Notes: a model not told the origin generated them from the sequence alone. A stretch of 64,000 nucleotides of DNA from Wuchereria bancrofti (GCA_005281725.1 SSBO01000007.1:5855126-5919125), one strand, 5' to 3'; positions 23,741 to 38,170 are shown, counted from the stretch's first letter. Translations and numbers: made by a program.

Positions 23741-26700
23741 ATTACACAATTTTACCCTTTTTACCTGCGAAAATTCATCAACAAACATACGGTTGAAATC
23801 TATTACAAATAGAACTGGCTTTCAAATAATAAAAATTTCAAATTTGCAATTTCATTTGAATTTCAATTCAAATTTCACTTCAATACATCTCAATGTTTTG
23901 TTAATTATCGTAGTAATATTAATTATTCTGCCAACAGCAATTTTTTTTTTTTTTCATATTAATTTAATTTTCACTAATATCTTTTTATCATCAGTTAAAT
24001 CATTTTGTAATATATTATTCTCAGAATGTTAAGTAAAATTTCTAAAATTAATCGATTGTTTACATTTAATTGAAAAAAAAATTCAATTAATTTAATAAGA
24101 AATATATTGCATAAAAAACTATATTCTAATTATAATGAAAAAGTTAAAAGAAATTAATTAAATTCTTAAACAAAAATATAGTTTTTTTGATCAAAAAAAA
24201 AAAATTTTTTTTTCTGTCATATTTTTTTGAACAGATTTAATTTGATTTTAAATGAAATTTAATAATTGATAGAAAATAATTTAACTTTCCTTTCTGTAAT
24301 TGATACTAAAAATAAATTTTTAAATTTTGCAAAAGAAGGAAAGCGAAGAAACAGTAAAGGATGAAGCAATTTTTATAATTTGCTAAGTGGAAATTTCATC
24401 AAAATTTTTTATTCATCAAAAATTGATATGCAAATATTTAACAATTGATAACAAAGTATAAAGCATCTACGCTATTTGAGATTAATTGAATACAAAAAGC
24501 AAAAATGATAATATAAATGATATTGTAGCATTTATATTTCATGAAAGCAATCATTTCATTACATTTTTTTAAAAATGATTTTTCATTTTTATCATTTAAA
24601 AAAAAAAATTCTAAAGAATAAATGAAGCAAAAAAAAAAAAAGAGGCAAATGATAAAAAAAGATTATTGATGGTAAATATTTGAATTTATATGTTTCATTA
24701 TGTGAAAATTAATTGGAAAAGATATACGTTTGCATATTAAGTTTAATTTTAATTAAAAATTGTTGACATTATTTACATTTGTTTATTAGCAAATAAATTA
24801 ATTTTATCAAGTTGTTAATTATTAAATTAATTCCATAAATTGTTTTTTATCAATTTGCTAATTGTTAAATTTTATTAATTTTAAATTGGTCATGAAAATA
24901 AGAAAAAAATTCATACTTATTCGGGTAAAATTGAAATCATTATCTTGAAAATTGTTCAAATTTTTTTTTTTTTGCTATCGAAATATTTCATTTAATATAC
25001 TTTTAATTTAAATGTATTTTAAATTTTTATATTTAATAAGTAAAACTTATTAAATATAAAAGTGTAATTGGTGCGGAACAATTGTTTATTTCCTAAATAC
25101 GTAATGCTAGTCATTAATAAATATTTGATGATTTATCACCAGTTTAAAATAGAAAAATTTTATTAATTAAATGCTTGAAATTTAATTACTGCAAATTTTT
25201 TTTACGTACTATAAATTTTTTTATTACTAAATTTTTATTTATTGTTATCAAATTCATTACCATAAATATCAAATTTTATTACTATAAATACTATAAATTA
25301 TAAAACTTTTCTAATTACTATAATTTTTTTTACTTACTATAAATTTAATTTTTTACTTAATTTCTCAAGAATATAACCTAAAAAAAATCTCTCAAATCAA
25401 ATATACAACATCATATTTTGCATTGTTAAATTAATTTATCACCAAACAATAAAATGTTTCCAATTAACTAATTTTGAACTGATAAGAAAAAAACGATAGC
25501 AAAAGATATAATTGTAATATAAAATAAACAAATACTCTGAATAAACAATTAATTGATGATAATATGATAATTTTTTTTTTTTTTGGTGGTATATTTTTAT
25601 CAAATGACATTTGATAAGAGAGAAGATAACCTAAAATGACACTATGTTTGGATTAAAATTATTGTTATAAATTCAAAAAAAAGTTATAAATTAAAAAAAT
25701 TACAAATAAACAAACTAACATATGCAAATAAATTGTACAAAAAAAATTCGAAAAAAAAAAAAAAGATATTTGTTATCAATGGAAAATTAACAATCATTTC
25801 ATTCCATTTCATTTATAAAACATAAAAATGTATGATCATATCATAATCATATGATATAACACAAATAATAATAATAATGATAATAATAATAATTTAAAAA
25901 GTGTAACAATAATATTATTCATTTATTCAAAACTAACTAATAGTAAATTTTTTATACAAATAAAAACTATTATATGTCAAAAATTTTGAAAGAAGGAAAT
26001 AAAATGTGAGAAAAACAAACAAATAAATAAACAGGTAAATAATTTTTTAAAAATAATAAAAAATTTGTCATTGTTTGTTATTTTTTCTCATTTTTTTTTT
26101 CTTCTTAATCAATCATAAGAAAAAAGAAGCAAATAAGTTGAAAAAGATTGATTGGAAAAAAAAAGTTAAAATTATTGATTGTTTAAATCCCATAATTAAT
26201 TTTGATAAATAAACACTATTAGCTAACAGATGAAAATTCAAATGAAAATAAACAAAATGATGAAAAGATTATAAATGAAGAAAAAATATGATTCATTACT
26301 TTGGATAAATTTCCACTTATTAGAATTAAAATTAAAAAAAAAAAAGGGGATAAAATTCAATGATAAAAATTCAGCAGCAGTGATAAAAAAAGAAATTGAA
26401 TCGAAAATTTACAATTACTTAAGTGACAATAATGATATGTTATCAAATAACAAGAACTTTACTTGTTTTAAATTGTTGAAAATTTAACAGTCATATGCTA
26501 TCAGATAACAAGAATTTTATTTTGTTTTGAATTGATATGGTAATTCATCATTACTGATATGTTGTTGTGATAAGTGATTAAACGAAGTGACAATGATTGA
26601 TTTGATTATTAGGTAAAGTTTGATAATGCAAAACTAGAATGACAAAATGATCAAAAAAAAAATTTTTTTTTCATCAACAAATTTACATTTAAGAAAAAAT

Positions 26701-28711
26701 TCAATAAAAAATTTTCTAATTATCATTATTAACAATAGTTTTATTCATTAATTTCTTTCTTCAGTTCTGATTTAAATGTGCTAAAAAAATGATTTAATGA
26801 TACTTATTTAAAAATAAAATTTCAATAATTAAAACCTTTAATAAAAAAATTCAAAATTAACATTTCAATAGTAATCAAAATACTAATAATTAATACTGTT
26901 AAGTAATCATTGTTATCTTTTAGTCATATATCTGTATGCATATATCATTATCATTATTATCATTTAACACTCTAATTTTCATTGTTAAAAAACAGTTTGT
27001 GCTAAACATGCTTTTCTGGAATTTCAAGTTTCTTATCGGTTATAATATGACAACAAATTGAAATTGTAATAATGATTAATGCAATTTATTTTAATAATTT
27101 GATAAAATTAAAAATAACAGTTGAAATATTAATTAACAATAAGAATTAATAAAAACCATAGCTAATCATGTCAATTAGTTAATAGCACAAATTTAAGTAT
27201 TATTATTGGTTTTTTTAGATGCTAAAGTTTTTTCTTTAAGTCATTAAGTATTATTAACTTATTATTGGCTTTTTTTTTAACCAACGTTTATAGCATTGAC
27301 GTATACGTATTAAACGTGCACGTATTCAGCTTATTTGTATTATACAACAATTATTTCTAAATTATGAATTAATTTCAATGTTTATCATAATATTTATTCT
27401 AGCAATAAATTTGTTTGGAAAAAAAAGGAAGAAATTTATTGGAAAATTTAAAAAGCTGAAATATTTGAGAAAGTTTAAATTTTCATCAATGCAAGATGTT
27501 AAAAGGAAATACTTTCACTTTTTCTTATATCAGATCCTTTATATTAAGTTAAACATTTTAGTTCATTTAGCTTTCATCACTAATGAAATATTTCTTAAAA
27601 AAAGAAATAATTTCGAAAATTTTCGTAAAATTCAAAAATACAAAATTTTAAATATAATTTGGAAAGAAACACAAAGTTTAAAATACATTCAAAACAATTT
27701 TAATAATAAATATATCTCAGTTGGAATTGATTCTTCTCTCGTTTAATAATTCGAAAGTAATTCTTGGCTAATTTAATGAATAGAATTGCTTTTTGTTTAC
27801 AGTTTTAGCGATAGTATTTTATAATCAAAAAAAAAAAAAAAAGAAAAAATAATGAAGGAGCAATTATGAGCATTAATTGAAAAATATAAAATCGTTTTAA
27901 CTTTTTTTTCTTTTTTCTGCAAATTCAATTTCATATTTAGATTAACATTTTAAAATAAAAACAAAAACGAAAACAAAGGTATTTATTAGATTAAATTAGA
28001 AAGAAAAAAAAATCAATTTAAAATTTTTGCAAAGATTTTTGCTTCTAATTAAATTGTTTGATAAAATTCTTTCATTTCAACAAAAAGAAAAAAAAAAACA
28101 AGATGATTGTAATCTTAAATGTCTTTATCAAAATGCACAAATGCAGATAATCAGTGTTATCATTAATTGTCTTCACATTGTCATTAATTATAATTAATAT
28201 CAAATTTTAATTTTAGTAACAAAAAACTGTTAATTAAACGATAAATGAGTAGTCTCATTTTTATTTCATTCCCATAAATGAGTAATTTCATTTTCATTTC
28301 AATTAATTTCATTTCATTCAAATATTGCTACTAGCATTGTTATTGTAAAATTGCTAGTGAAAGAATAAGATTTTAACTTTATATAATTCCGATATCTTTT
28401 TTTTTTTTGTTTTTAAAAACCTTTCCACTTTTTATTTAAAGCCAACAAATAATGTAACAAATTGCTTAACAGAATGCATATTTCTTTATAATTCTTTCGT
28501 TTCTTTTTCAAAACAAAATTCATAAATTATCAAAGAAAAAAAAATTTAAAAATTATTTCATTATTCATTCAATCCAACTATATTATCCGAAAAATGAAAT
28601 AAGAAAAGGAAAAAAAAAAGAGATATATAACTTTTCTCGAATATACCACTATAAATACGATAAATTTGCATAAAATAAATATCATAAATAAATTTCAATA
28701 ACTTTGTTGAA

Positions 28712-28737
28712 NNNNNNNNNNNNNNNNNNNNNNNNNN
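28712..28737. other. Assembly gap of 26 Ns
   Basis: A run of Ns shortly before the CA microsatellite. Its length is probably arbitrary. Unlike the single Ns, it is not flanked by duplicated sequence that I could see. Confidence 0.95.
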
Positions 28738-28948
28738 ATAAATTTTTCAAATTATAAAAAATATTTTTTAAAATTATTACAATGTTTTATTCTTTCTTTC
28801 ATGTCTATTATCATTTTTCTCATATTAATTCCATTTATTTCATATAAATAATAAATAATTTTCATATTGATTTCATTTCTTTCTCTCTTTTTTTTTTCTT
28901 GGCCATGAAAAATTTTTTTGAATTTAATTCACTGAGCAAAATCAATTC

Positions 28949-28950
<2 letters not shown>

Positions 28951-29034
<84 letters not shown>
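28951..29034. repeat. CA dinucleotide microsatellite
   Basis: About 42 uninterrupted CA units, unusually pure next to the imperfect AT-rich arrays elsewhere in the window. The minus-strand open frame of alternating Cys and Val is a by-product. Confidence 0.95.
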
Positions 29035-29039
<5 letters not shown>

Positions 29040-29654
29040 CACAACACTACATTATGCATGCGTATGCATTGATAAAATTATTCTTTGCTCTTTTACATTT
29101 TTGCCTATGCGCTAAAATCATCCATCTAAAAACAAAACACACCATTAATGGCGCAAATGGTTCACCAGCTAACTTTATCACTTTATAGCATTCATTCCAT
29201 AGCAAATCTTTTCCTCATTTTATTTTGTTTAATTTAATTTTGTTTAATTTAATTCTATCTTATTTTCTAGTAAAATTTTCTTAGCTAAATTTTTACATCA
29301 TCTATTGAATTTGGTGTAAAATGTTTTTCTTTTTGTTGACAAAATTAATAAAATTTTGAATAAATTGCAAAATTTATTAATTTTGAAAAAAACAAAAATG
29401 TCAAATTGCAATTGTAAGTTTAAAATTCTTCGATCTTATCGAATATAATTAATGATAAAAGAGAATTATTAGAGCTCGATTATTTGTAATCCTTCAAAAA
29501 AAAAAAAAAAAATATTATACTTTTTAAGCAATAATTAATGAATTGATTAATTGGGTGAAATAATTAAAATATTTGAGACATAATTAGAATGTAATAATTT
29601 CATCTCTTAATTAGCACACTTTTTTTTTGATATGTTTCACACAAAATGTTGATA

Positions 29655-30352
29655 GTTAAATTTGTTTGATCGATTAAATGTTAAGTTTATATTTTCCACA
29701 TGGAAATAAGTTAATTTAATTGATGAACGATTGAGCTATTCTTTCAACTTCAATTTAAATTCATCAAAATAGTCTCTTCTTCAATTCCACAGTACAAACA
29801 TTTTTATTTTTCTCCGAGATTTTTTCCATTTCAATTGCACTTTCAAGTTTATATTTCATCTTAACAATATTTATTTGCATAGAAAAATTAAAATTTACAA
29901 AAAAATTATCAAACAATCAGAGAGTGAGTGAAAGAGGGGACACAGAGAAACAGATAGAATAACATATATTTACCGGTAGTTTTTGAAAAAATTGTTAGTC
30001 TTGTCAATTGTCATTTCAAAAGGTCGCAAATTTTCATTTTAAAATTACATTGCGCCATAAGCATCTATTCGTGTTATCAATGGTAATGATGAAAAGTAAT
30101 ATTAATTATTTGTAATTTCTTCTTTCTTTCCTACTGTCATTTCTTTTTTATTGTTGTTTCAATTGCTCAGTAATGAGAATGACACGAAGAAATGAGAAAA
30201 ATGAAAAGTGAAATTATCAAAGTTAAATCATTGTCAGTCACTATTTTACGATGTTAATTTCATCTTACGATTATGTCACCATCACCAATTAGTGCTTTCA
30301 TTATTTTCCTTCAATTTCCTCTCTTTGATTCTTCCCAATCCATTTTAGTTAA
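29655..30352 (+). repeat. Dispersed 0.7-kb repeat, copy 1
   Basis: It is nearly identical to 36648-37364 in the same orientation, with small indels and scattered substitutions (for example ATCTTACGATTATG against ATCTTCCGATTATG). The block includes CAGAGAGTGAGTGAAAGAGG, ATATTTACCGGTAG and TACATTGCGCCATAAGCATC. No open frame or terminal repeat was seen. Confidence 0.85.
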
Positions 30353-32489
30353 AAATCGAATGCTGAAATATAAATTACATTTTTTACATTTTGATTTTCG
30401 ATTCGTTCCTAATTTCTTTACTTTTTCGAATTCTTGAAAGAAATAATAGAAGTAGTAAAAACAGACTTAATACTTTTTTTTTACAATACAATGTTACTTT
30501 TTTAATCTGTCAATATTGCCACCGTACCTAAATGATAGAGTATTAAATATTTAAATGCAAAAACAATTCAATGAATATTTAAATAAAAAAAATTTAAACA
30601 AATATTTAAATGAAAAAAAAAAAAATTTGCGTCTTTCTTAGGAAATAACTTTGTTTATTATCTTTCTACAATGAAAATTAACAAAAAGCAAACAAATAAA
30701 AATAAAACATTCAAAATTGCAACAACAAAAAAAAAAATAACCAATAAAACTTATACAAATGAGATATATGCAATTTTGTTGATAATTATTCAACTATACA
30801 ATCCATTCATTCAACAAATATTCTAGAAAAAAGAGAAAATATGGCGGTAAAAAGCTAATCGAGCGCAAAATAACATTATTTTATATTTTCACCAATATTC
30901 TCATTCATCGTATAATAATTATTTTCCATAGAAGAATAATCAAAAAACGACAATTTTTCAACAATAATAAAAATAACAATAGTAATAAATAATAGTAAAC
31001 AACGATAATGGGCAATGACGAAAGTAATTCTAGTTGCAATCTTTGTGAATAATTAAGGCTTGATTGACGAACTTTGATCATTTACTAAAACTTTTCTTCC
31101 TCTCTCTTTCCCTCTCTCTCTTTTTCTTATTTGTCTTGACCACTTCATTTTTCATTTATGTGACAAGCTAAAAAGTTGTTGTCAATTTGCGTATCGTCAA
31201 TCTGTTTATTACATCTGCTTCAAAACGTCACATATTTTATCCATAAGTAAATTTTAGCATAATCACTTTATCTATCATTATCTTAGCTGATTAATTTAAA
31301 AACAAAAATAAAACGAAAAATTAAATAAATCAAAACAAAATAAAAAAAAAAACAAAAAAAAAAACAAAATGTAATAAATTAAGAAATCTATTTAATATCT
31401 TTTCAATTTATATATGTATTTTTTATTTTTGTTTAATTTTGAAAAGAAAAAATATAAAAATTAACTTCAAATTTTTTCGTTTTTTTCTGTCTTGCAAAAT
31501 TTAAAATGTAAAAATCAATTTCAAGTTTTTTCACTTTTCTTTTGTCTTGCAAAATTTGTTTCAATAATTCCTCATTTATGATTTATTTGATCAAAGATTT
31601 TTTCCTTCTTCTCGAACACTATTTTTAATTTTTCCCAAGAAAGTTTAAAGAAAAAATTGAATTAAATTTTGCAAAAATTAAATTACTTTTTTTTTAAAAC
31701 AAGGCAAAGTGGCAAAAAAAGTTATATTTGAAGAAATAATTTTAATGATTTACTTTCTTTCTGATCACTGTGTTTTTCTTTTTCTTCTTCCATTTTCATT
31801 TATTATTAATTTCATAAAGCAATAATTTCGATAAGAATTTACTATAAAAAAAAAATAAAAAATAATTTTGGATTTTATTTTTAAATTTTTTTTCTAAAAT
31901 TTCATATTTTTTGTTCTTTCCAAATTCAGAATACTTTTTTTCGTTTCTTTTTTTCTGATTTATTATAACTTTGTTTATTCATTTTCATCATTATTTTATC
32001 GTTTATTACAGTTTGAATGAAAAATAAAATGAAAAAAAGCAGCGAAAAAAAACAAAATCATATTTTTTTCTTTTTCACGTGAAGTCAATGTGACGTGAAA
32101 ATAGAAAGAGTAAAATTTGTTTATTTTGATTTGCATAGAAACAAATTTGTTTTTTTTTTTTCTTATATTTTTTTATTTCTTTCATTCATTAAAAATATGT
32201 CGGTTGAATGATTACTGATCATTCATTGCAATCGATAATCGCTTAAGTATATTATTGGGAAATTTTTTGATTTTAATTCTTCAAACTTTTTTTCACGAAG
32301 CATTTAATAATAACAACAGTTGATGTCATGAAAAAAATATTTTTGTTATCTTTATTTATGATTGATTTTAAAATCCTTATCAAGGAAAAAAAAAAATAAT
32401 CAAAGTAGAAATCATTTTTTTTAAATCACATTTCTTTATGATTTCTTTTTTTTTTTGAAATTTTTTTTAATGCAATTAAAGTAACAGTA

Positions 32490-33060
32490 CTGTAATACGT
32501 TGAACTGAACGTCTATTTTACGTAGCAATTAAAAACAATTTTAATCTAACAATTTTAATCAATGCTTAATGAAACGTACGTGACAATTGCGTAATAATTT
32601 TTAATTACATAAAAAAAGGTAACAGAAAATAAAAGCTTACAATTGATGGATGACATGTTTTTGTTGCAAAAAAGAAAAGTCTTAGGATTTTTGTTTAGAA
32701 AAGAAGAAAATTAATACTTAATGAGACGTGATAGCATATATACGTTATAATAATCTATTCACGTTGATTAGAATTAACATTACGAGCGTACGTGTGATGC
32801 AAAAATATCTATTTGCTAAGAAACGTTTAATTATTAATAGCATTGCAGTAATCAAATTAATCAAAACAAGCATATATACGTGGATGTGTCACCACATTAC
32901 TTTTATTTTTTTAACACACATACGTGAATTTATTAGTTTTTGCACACGTACGTAACCTATTTTTTCAAAAAAGGTACGTAAGTAAACATACTTTTTTCTT
33001 TTATTTGATATTCGTCTAATATATACGTAGCAAAAGCACTTGACGTATACGTGTTAAGCA
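32490..33060. other. Cluster of ACGT-core motifs
   Basis: By hand I count about 18 ACGT tetranucleotides in 570 bp, many as TACGT or ACGTG and several doubled as ACGTACGT. At the base composition here about one would be expected. Smaller groups occur at 27297-27325, 35655-35705 and 38250-38262. No ordered tandem unit is obvious. The cause may be a decayed repeat or a binding-site array. Confidence 0.55.
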
Positions 33061-33339
33061 CTTTATGTCCTGAATATTTATTCAAATTTAGAATGAAAAG
33101 TTAAAAATTTAATTATCTTGAGAAAAATTTTACATTTAAAAATTATTATGAACAAAATAAATGAATTTTTTAAATTAAATGATGGAATAATTTTTAGAAA
33201 TGTCAAAGTTTTTTAAATGATAATAATTTTTAAACGATTGTTTTTATTCATTTCAATGTTTTTTTTATCAAACGAAAATAAAAAGTATTTTTATGAGCCT
33301 TTTATAGTCATTTTTCTTTTTTCATATTTTACTAAGCAA

Positions 33340-33440
33340 TCAATCAGCTAAACAAATAAAATCAATAAGTCAATCAATTAATCAATAAATGAATCGATTA
33401 ATCAAGCAATCAATCATTCAATCAAATAATCAATCAATGA
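33340..33440. repeat. Imperfect ATCA tetranucleotide array
   Basis: AATC, ATCA and ATTA units at four-base spacing for about 100 bp, similar to the array at 38057-38170 just before the MATH/BTB start codon. Confidence 0.7.
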
Positions 33441-35543
33441 ATTGTTACTTTTAATTTTTAATGAAAAAAGAAAGTAAATGTTTGCTATTAGAATATCATT
33501 TCTTTCGCTCTCTTTTTTTTGAAATTTTATTTTTATTTTTTTAAACGAATATCTTTTTTCTTTTATTACCAAAATACAAGCAACAAACAATAAGTCAATC
33601 AATTAATTAGCAAAGTAACTTTATACCTTACTTTAAGCATTTTTAGATTTTGCATATTTGATTATTTTATTAAATTTATCATAAAAATAAAAAATGTGAA
33701 AAGAAAACTTAAATAGATGTTATAATAATATATTTATTAATTTGTTAAAAAACTGACTTTAACAGCTACTTAGGCAATATAAATGATGAAAATTTATTTA
33801 ATTTAAGCATTAATAATTTAATTATTTTAATATAAAAAATTTCCATTTACAAAACTTGTAGTTTAATTAAGTTTTTTTATAATTTTGCATGTCTGATTAA
33901 AGCTTAATTGGAGTTTTTTTTTTTGGTTTTCATGCAATGTAATCAATGACTTAATTATTTTCAAAAAAAATTCTAATTAATTTTTAATTTAATTGTCTTT
34001 TCATGAAATTTAATAAAGTTAATGCGAGCACTGTCAAGGTTGAATATTTTCATTTTATTAATGCAATTAATTTTAACATCTTTTCTTGTACTTTCTTTTC
34101 AGTTTTTCACTTTTTTTTTTGCTTTTTCTTTTCTTTTCTTTTTTCGAAGGAAGTAGAAAATTTAGTTTCAAATAAAAGTAAAATAAATTTTAATTTAACA
34201 ATTTTAATCATTTTGTATTTTACATATATTTCTCAAAAATTAGCTTATAATGCTTATATAGTTGATGCACTAAGTTAATGAAATTATAAAACTTTCTTTT
34301 TTTCTTTTCTCTTTTTTGTGGAATATTTAATAAAAAAAAAATTATGCAAATTTTGTATTTATTCTAAATTTATGCAATTGCAAATATTTTATTTAATTAA
34401 AACAAAAAATTTAGTAATATTTCTTTTTTAGTGTAAGAAATCGTTCACATTTTTCTGGAAATTTTAACAAATAATTTGATTATTTTACAAATATTTTCTT
34501 TGCAAATTATTTCATTTAACAAATTTAAATTGTTATTTTGTCTTTTTTTTAAAAATAAAAATTTTTTAAAAGGCAAATAAAATGATTGGAAAAGTGGAAA
34601 AATGGTTGGGTATTATTTTTGCTGTATTTCAAGTGTGTCACACTTAACTAATATACATTTATCACTTTAATATAGGAATTCAAAAGGTTTAAAGAGTAAA
34701 AGTACTTTTTTATTTTTTTTTTCTCTTTTACTTTTATTTTTCTCTCTTTTCAAATCTTTTAAAATATTAACTTCAGAAGAAAAAAAACATAATTTAAAAA
34801 ATTTTCTTATTTTTGTTTTACTTACGTTTTTGTTTTTATTAGTTTTTTTTTTTAAATTTATTCATTTGCTTATTCATTCAATCTTACTTCTTTTCAATAC
34901 TTTATTTAAATTACTTTAAAAGAATTTTTCATTAACTAAATTAGATTTAACAATTCAAAATAATTTATTTGGAAAAAATGTTTTTAGGTTTACTCATATA
35001 GTCGAGTATTTAATTATAAAAATTAATTAGAAAAATGTAATAGATTTTTCCTATTTTCATCATTTTGACGTTACTTCAAATCCATTATATTTCTTGTTAA
35101 ATTATAATTCAAAAATAACTCTTAAATAAGGAAAAAATTACTTTAGCACATTTTTTAATTTTGTAAATTTTGTGAAAAAAAAATTTACTTTAGCATATTT
35201 TTTTAATTTAGTATATTTCAAATAAATTTCAGTATTAAATATATGTTTACAATTAAATGTAACATTTATTTATATGTGTGAAAGTATTTTTAAAGTTTGT
35301 TTGCATAAATTATAAAAATTTTTTCTTTATTGTTAATTATAAAAATCTTCTTTTCTTTCTTTTTTTTATTGTCAAAATTTTGTCATTTTTATTTTACTTT
35401 TTTATTTTTTTTGTAAAATGTACTTAAGCAAATAGGAGAATAACTTACCTTTATTACAATGAAATTCATGAAAATATTTCGGTATTAAATATATTTCAAA
35501 TGTTATCACGCAGAAGAAAAAAAATCTTTTCCTGTAAACAAAA

Positions 35544-35583
35544 GAGTAAGAGGGAGAGAGAGAGAGAGAGAGGGAGAGAGAGG
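35544..35583. repeat. GA dinucleotide run
   Basis: An interrupted GA/GGGA run of about 40 bp in intergenic DNA. Confidence 0.7.
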
Positions 35584-36294
35584 AAAAAAACTCTTTTCAA
35601 AAAATAATTTATAAATTTTATCAAACATTTACTGCGTCTAAACTGTCAAACATTTACAGCGTACGTGTAAACGTATTATATACGTGTTTCATACATATAC
35701 GGTAAACGTATTATGTAGTGTTTATTATTTTTTCATTTCCTAATTTTCAATTCTTTCTTAAAAAAAATTTTTTTTTTCTTTAAAAAATTTTAAAGGACAA
35801 GAAGATAAGCAATAAGTATTAGGCTTAAGCCAATAAGGAAAAGTTTATAAATAAAAGATTATCATTTTCCTTTCTCCTTTTTCTTTTTTCCTTTTTTTTT
35901 CTGAATAACTAAATAATTTGTAGAAAAGAGCCTATTATTAAAAGCCTAAAGAGCCTAAAGAGAAAATTACTATTTACTATCATTGCATGTTCAATCAAAA
36001 AAATTACTTAAAAAAAATTTTATTATCAAAAAAATTGTTTTAAAAATTAAAACTATCATTATATCGGTTTTACTTTTTTTTGATCTCGTTAATTTTTAAC
36101 ATTTAAGGATTGTTTATTAATATAAATTTAAATTTTTCAAAAATATTGTTTACAAGAATTCTTTTATTATATCAATAAATGATTTGTTTATGCAAAATTC
36201 ACTCATCCTTAAATATATATTACAATTTTGACATGTTCACTTAAGTAATTCGCTAATTAGGTATGAGTACAAGTAAGAAAACATGTATTTCGAA

Positions 36295-36560
36295 AATTCA
36301 AAATTAGAAATTAATTGTTATTTAGTCGGGAATTTACTGCAAATTAGTTATTAATTAGTCAAGAATTTACTAGAAATTAATTGTTAATTAGTCGAGAATT
36401 TATTGGAACTTAATCGCCAATTAGTTGAGAAATTACTACAATTAGTTGTTAATTATTCGAGAATTTATTGGAACTTAATCGTTAATTAGTCGAGAAATTA
36501 GTTAGTTGTTAATTAGTCGAGAATTTACCAAAAATTAATTGTTGACAGGTTGAAAATTTA
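36295..36560. repeat. Minisatellite of about 33-37 bp units
   Basis: Roughly seven degenerate copies of a unit such as GTCGAGAATTTATTGGAACT followed by TAATCGTTAATTA. Units vary by small indels. It ends about 90 bp before the second copy of the 0.7-kb dispersed repeat. Confidence 0.7.
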
Positions 36561-36647
36561 AAATTTATCTTTAAATTCAGCAATATCTATTTTACTATGC
36601 TATATATTGCAAAATAACTAATAAATTTCAAATATTAAAATATTTAA

Positions 36648-37364
36648 GTTAAATTTGCTTGATCGATTAAATGCTAAAAGTTTATATTTTCCATATGGAA
36701 ATAAATTAATTTAATTGATGAACGATTGAGCAATTCTTTCAACTTCAATTTAAATTCATCAAAGTAGTCTCTTCTTCAATTCCACAGTACAAACAACAGT
36801 ACACCTTTATTTTTCTCCGAAATTTTTTCCATTTCAATTGCACTTTCAAGTTTGTATTTCATCTTAGCAATATTTATTTGCATAGAAAAATTAAAATTTA
36901 CAAAAAAATTATCAAACAATCAGAGAGTGAGTGAAAGAGGGGACACAGAGAAACAGATAGAATAACATATATTTACCGGTAGTTTTTGAAAAAATTGTTA
37001 GTCTTGTCAATTGTCATTTCAAAAGGTCGCAAATTTTCATTTTAAAATTACATTGCGCCATAAGCATCTATTCGTGTTATCAATGGTAATGATGAAAAGT
37101 AATATTAATTATTTGTAATTTCTTCTTTCTTTCCTACTGTCATTTCTTTTTTATTGTTGTTTCAATTGCTCAGTAATGAGAATGACACGAAGAAATGAGA
37201 AAAATGAAAAGTGAAATTATCAAAGTTAAATCATTGTCAGTCACTATTTTACGATGTTAATTTCATCTTCCGATTATGTCACCATCACCAATTAGTGCTT
37301 TCATTATTTTCCTTCAATTTCCTCCCTTTTCCTCTTTCTTTGATTCTTTCCACAGTTTTTTTAG
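36648..37364 (+). repeat. Dispersed 0.7-kb repeat, copy 2
   Basis: The partner of 29655-30352 in direct orientation, about 7 kb away. It carries small insertions (a second CAACAGTACA-like stretch and an extra CCCTTTTCCT segment). It is sandwiched between two minisatellites. Confidence 0.85.
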
Positions 37365-37422
37365 TTAAATGATTGAGCAACATAATAGTATCATTTGATT
37401 TGCATAAGTGCTAAAAAATCTT

Positions 37423-37816
37423 CTCATATGATCTGATGAAATTTGGAATTCATTTTCATATGATTTGATGGAATTTAAAATTCATTCTCGTCTGATCTGA
37501 TGGAGTTTAGAATTCATTCCCTTCTGATCTGATAGAATTTAGAATTCATTTTCATATGATCTGATGAAATTTAGATTTCATTCTTGCCTGGTCTGATGGA
37601 ATTTAGAATTCATTCTTGCCTGATCTGATGAAATTTAGAATTCATTCTTGCCTGATCTGATGGAATTTAGAATTCATTCTTGCCTGATCTGATGAAATTT
37701 AGAATTCATTCTTGCCTGATCTGATGGAGTTTAGAATTCATTCTTGCCTGATCTGATGGAATTTAGAATTCATTTTCATATGATTTGATGGAATTTAGAA
37801 TTCATTTTCATATGCG
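37423..37816. repeat. 32-bp minisatellite (second array)
   Basis: About 12 copies of a 32-bp unit, TGATCTGATGGAATTTAGAA then TTCATTCTTGCC, with TTCATTTTCATA variants at both ends. The central copies are nearly identical. The unit length equals that of the array at 1080-1830 although the sequence is unrelated. Confidence 0.85.
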
Positions 37817-38056
37817 TATAGACAGGTTATAAAGTAATGCAACATTTAAAATACACATTCAAAACATTAAATCATTTCATCAATGCTTTTAACATATAAC
37901 TAAAAAATGTTTGGTATTTTACATTAATGAAGCAACAATAATAATAATAATAATGATAAATTATTCATTTTATCACAAAAATAAATGAAATTTATCGCAA
38001 TATAACATTGATTATTCACATTAAAAAAAAATAATAAATTTTAGCCTATCATTTCT

Positions 38057-38170
38057 GATCGATCAATTAATCAATCAATCGATCAATCAATTGATCAGTC
38101 AACCAGTCAGTCAATCAACCAATCAGCCAATCAATCAATCAATCGATCAATAAATCAAAATCAATCAATT
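38057..38170. repeat. Imperfect ATCA array upstream of the MATH/BTB gene
   Basis: Four-base-periodic GATCAATCAATC-like sequence ending about 110 bp before the inferred start codon. It may lie within the promoter or 5' UTR, but no specific element is recognised. Confidence 0.75.

Noticed and set aside
27378..27746. 122-codon plus-strand open frame
   Set aside because: The longest unexplained frame in the gene-poor block, Lys/Ile/Asn/Phe-rich with no recognisable motif. In DNA this AT-rich, with no splice or homology support, I do not call it a gene, though a lineage-specific protein cannot be excluded.
28862..29059. Cys/Val repeat open frame
   Set aside because: Translation of the CA microsatellite.
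33340..33440. Possible CRISPR-like or spaced repeat
   Set aside because: Simple four-base periodicity without unique spacers; the genome is eukaryotic.
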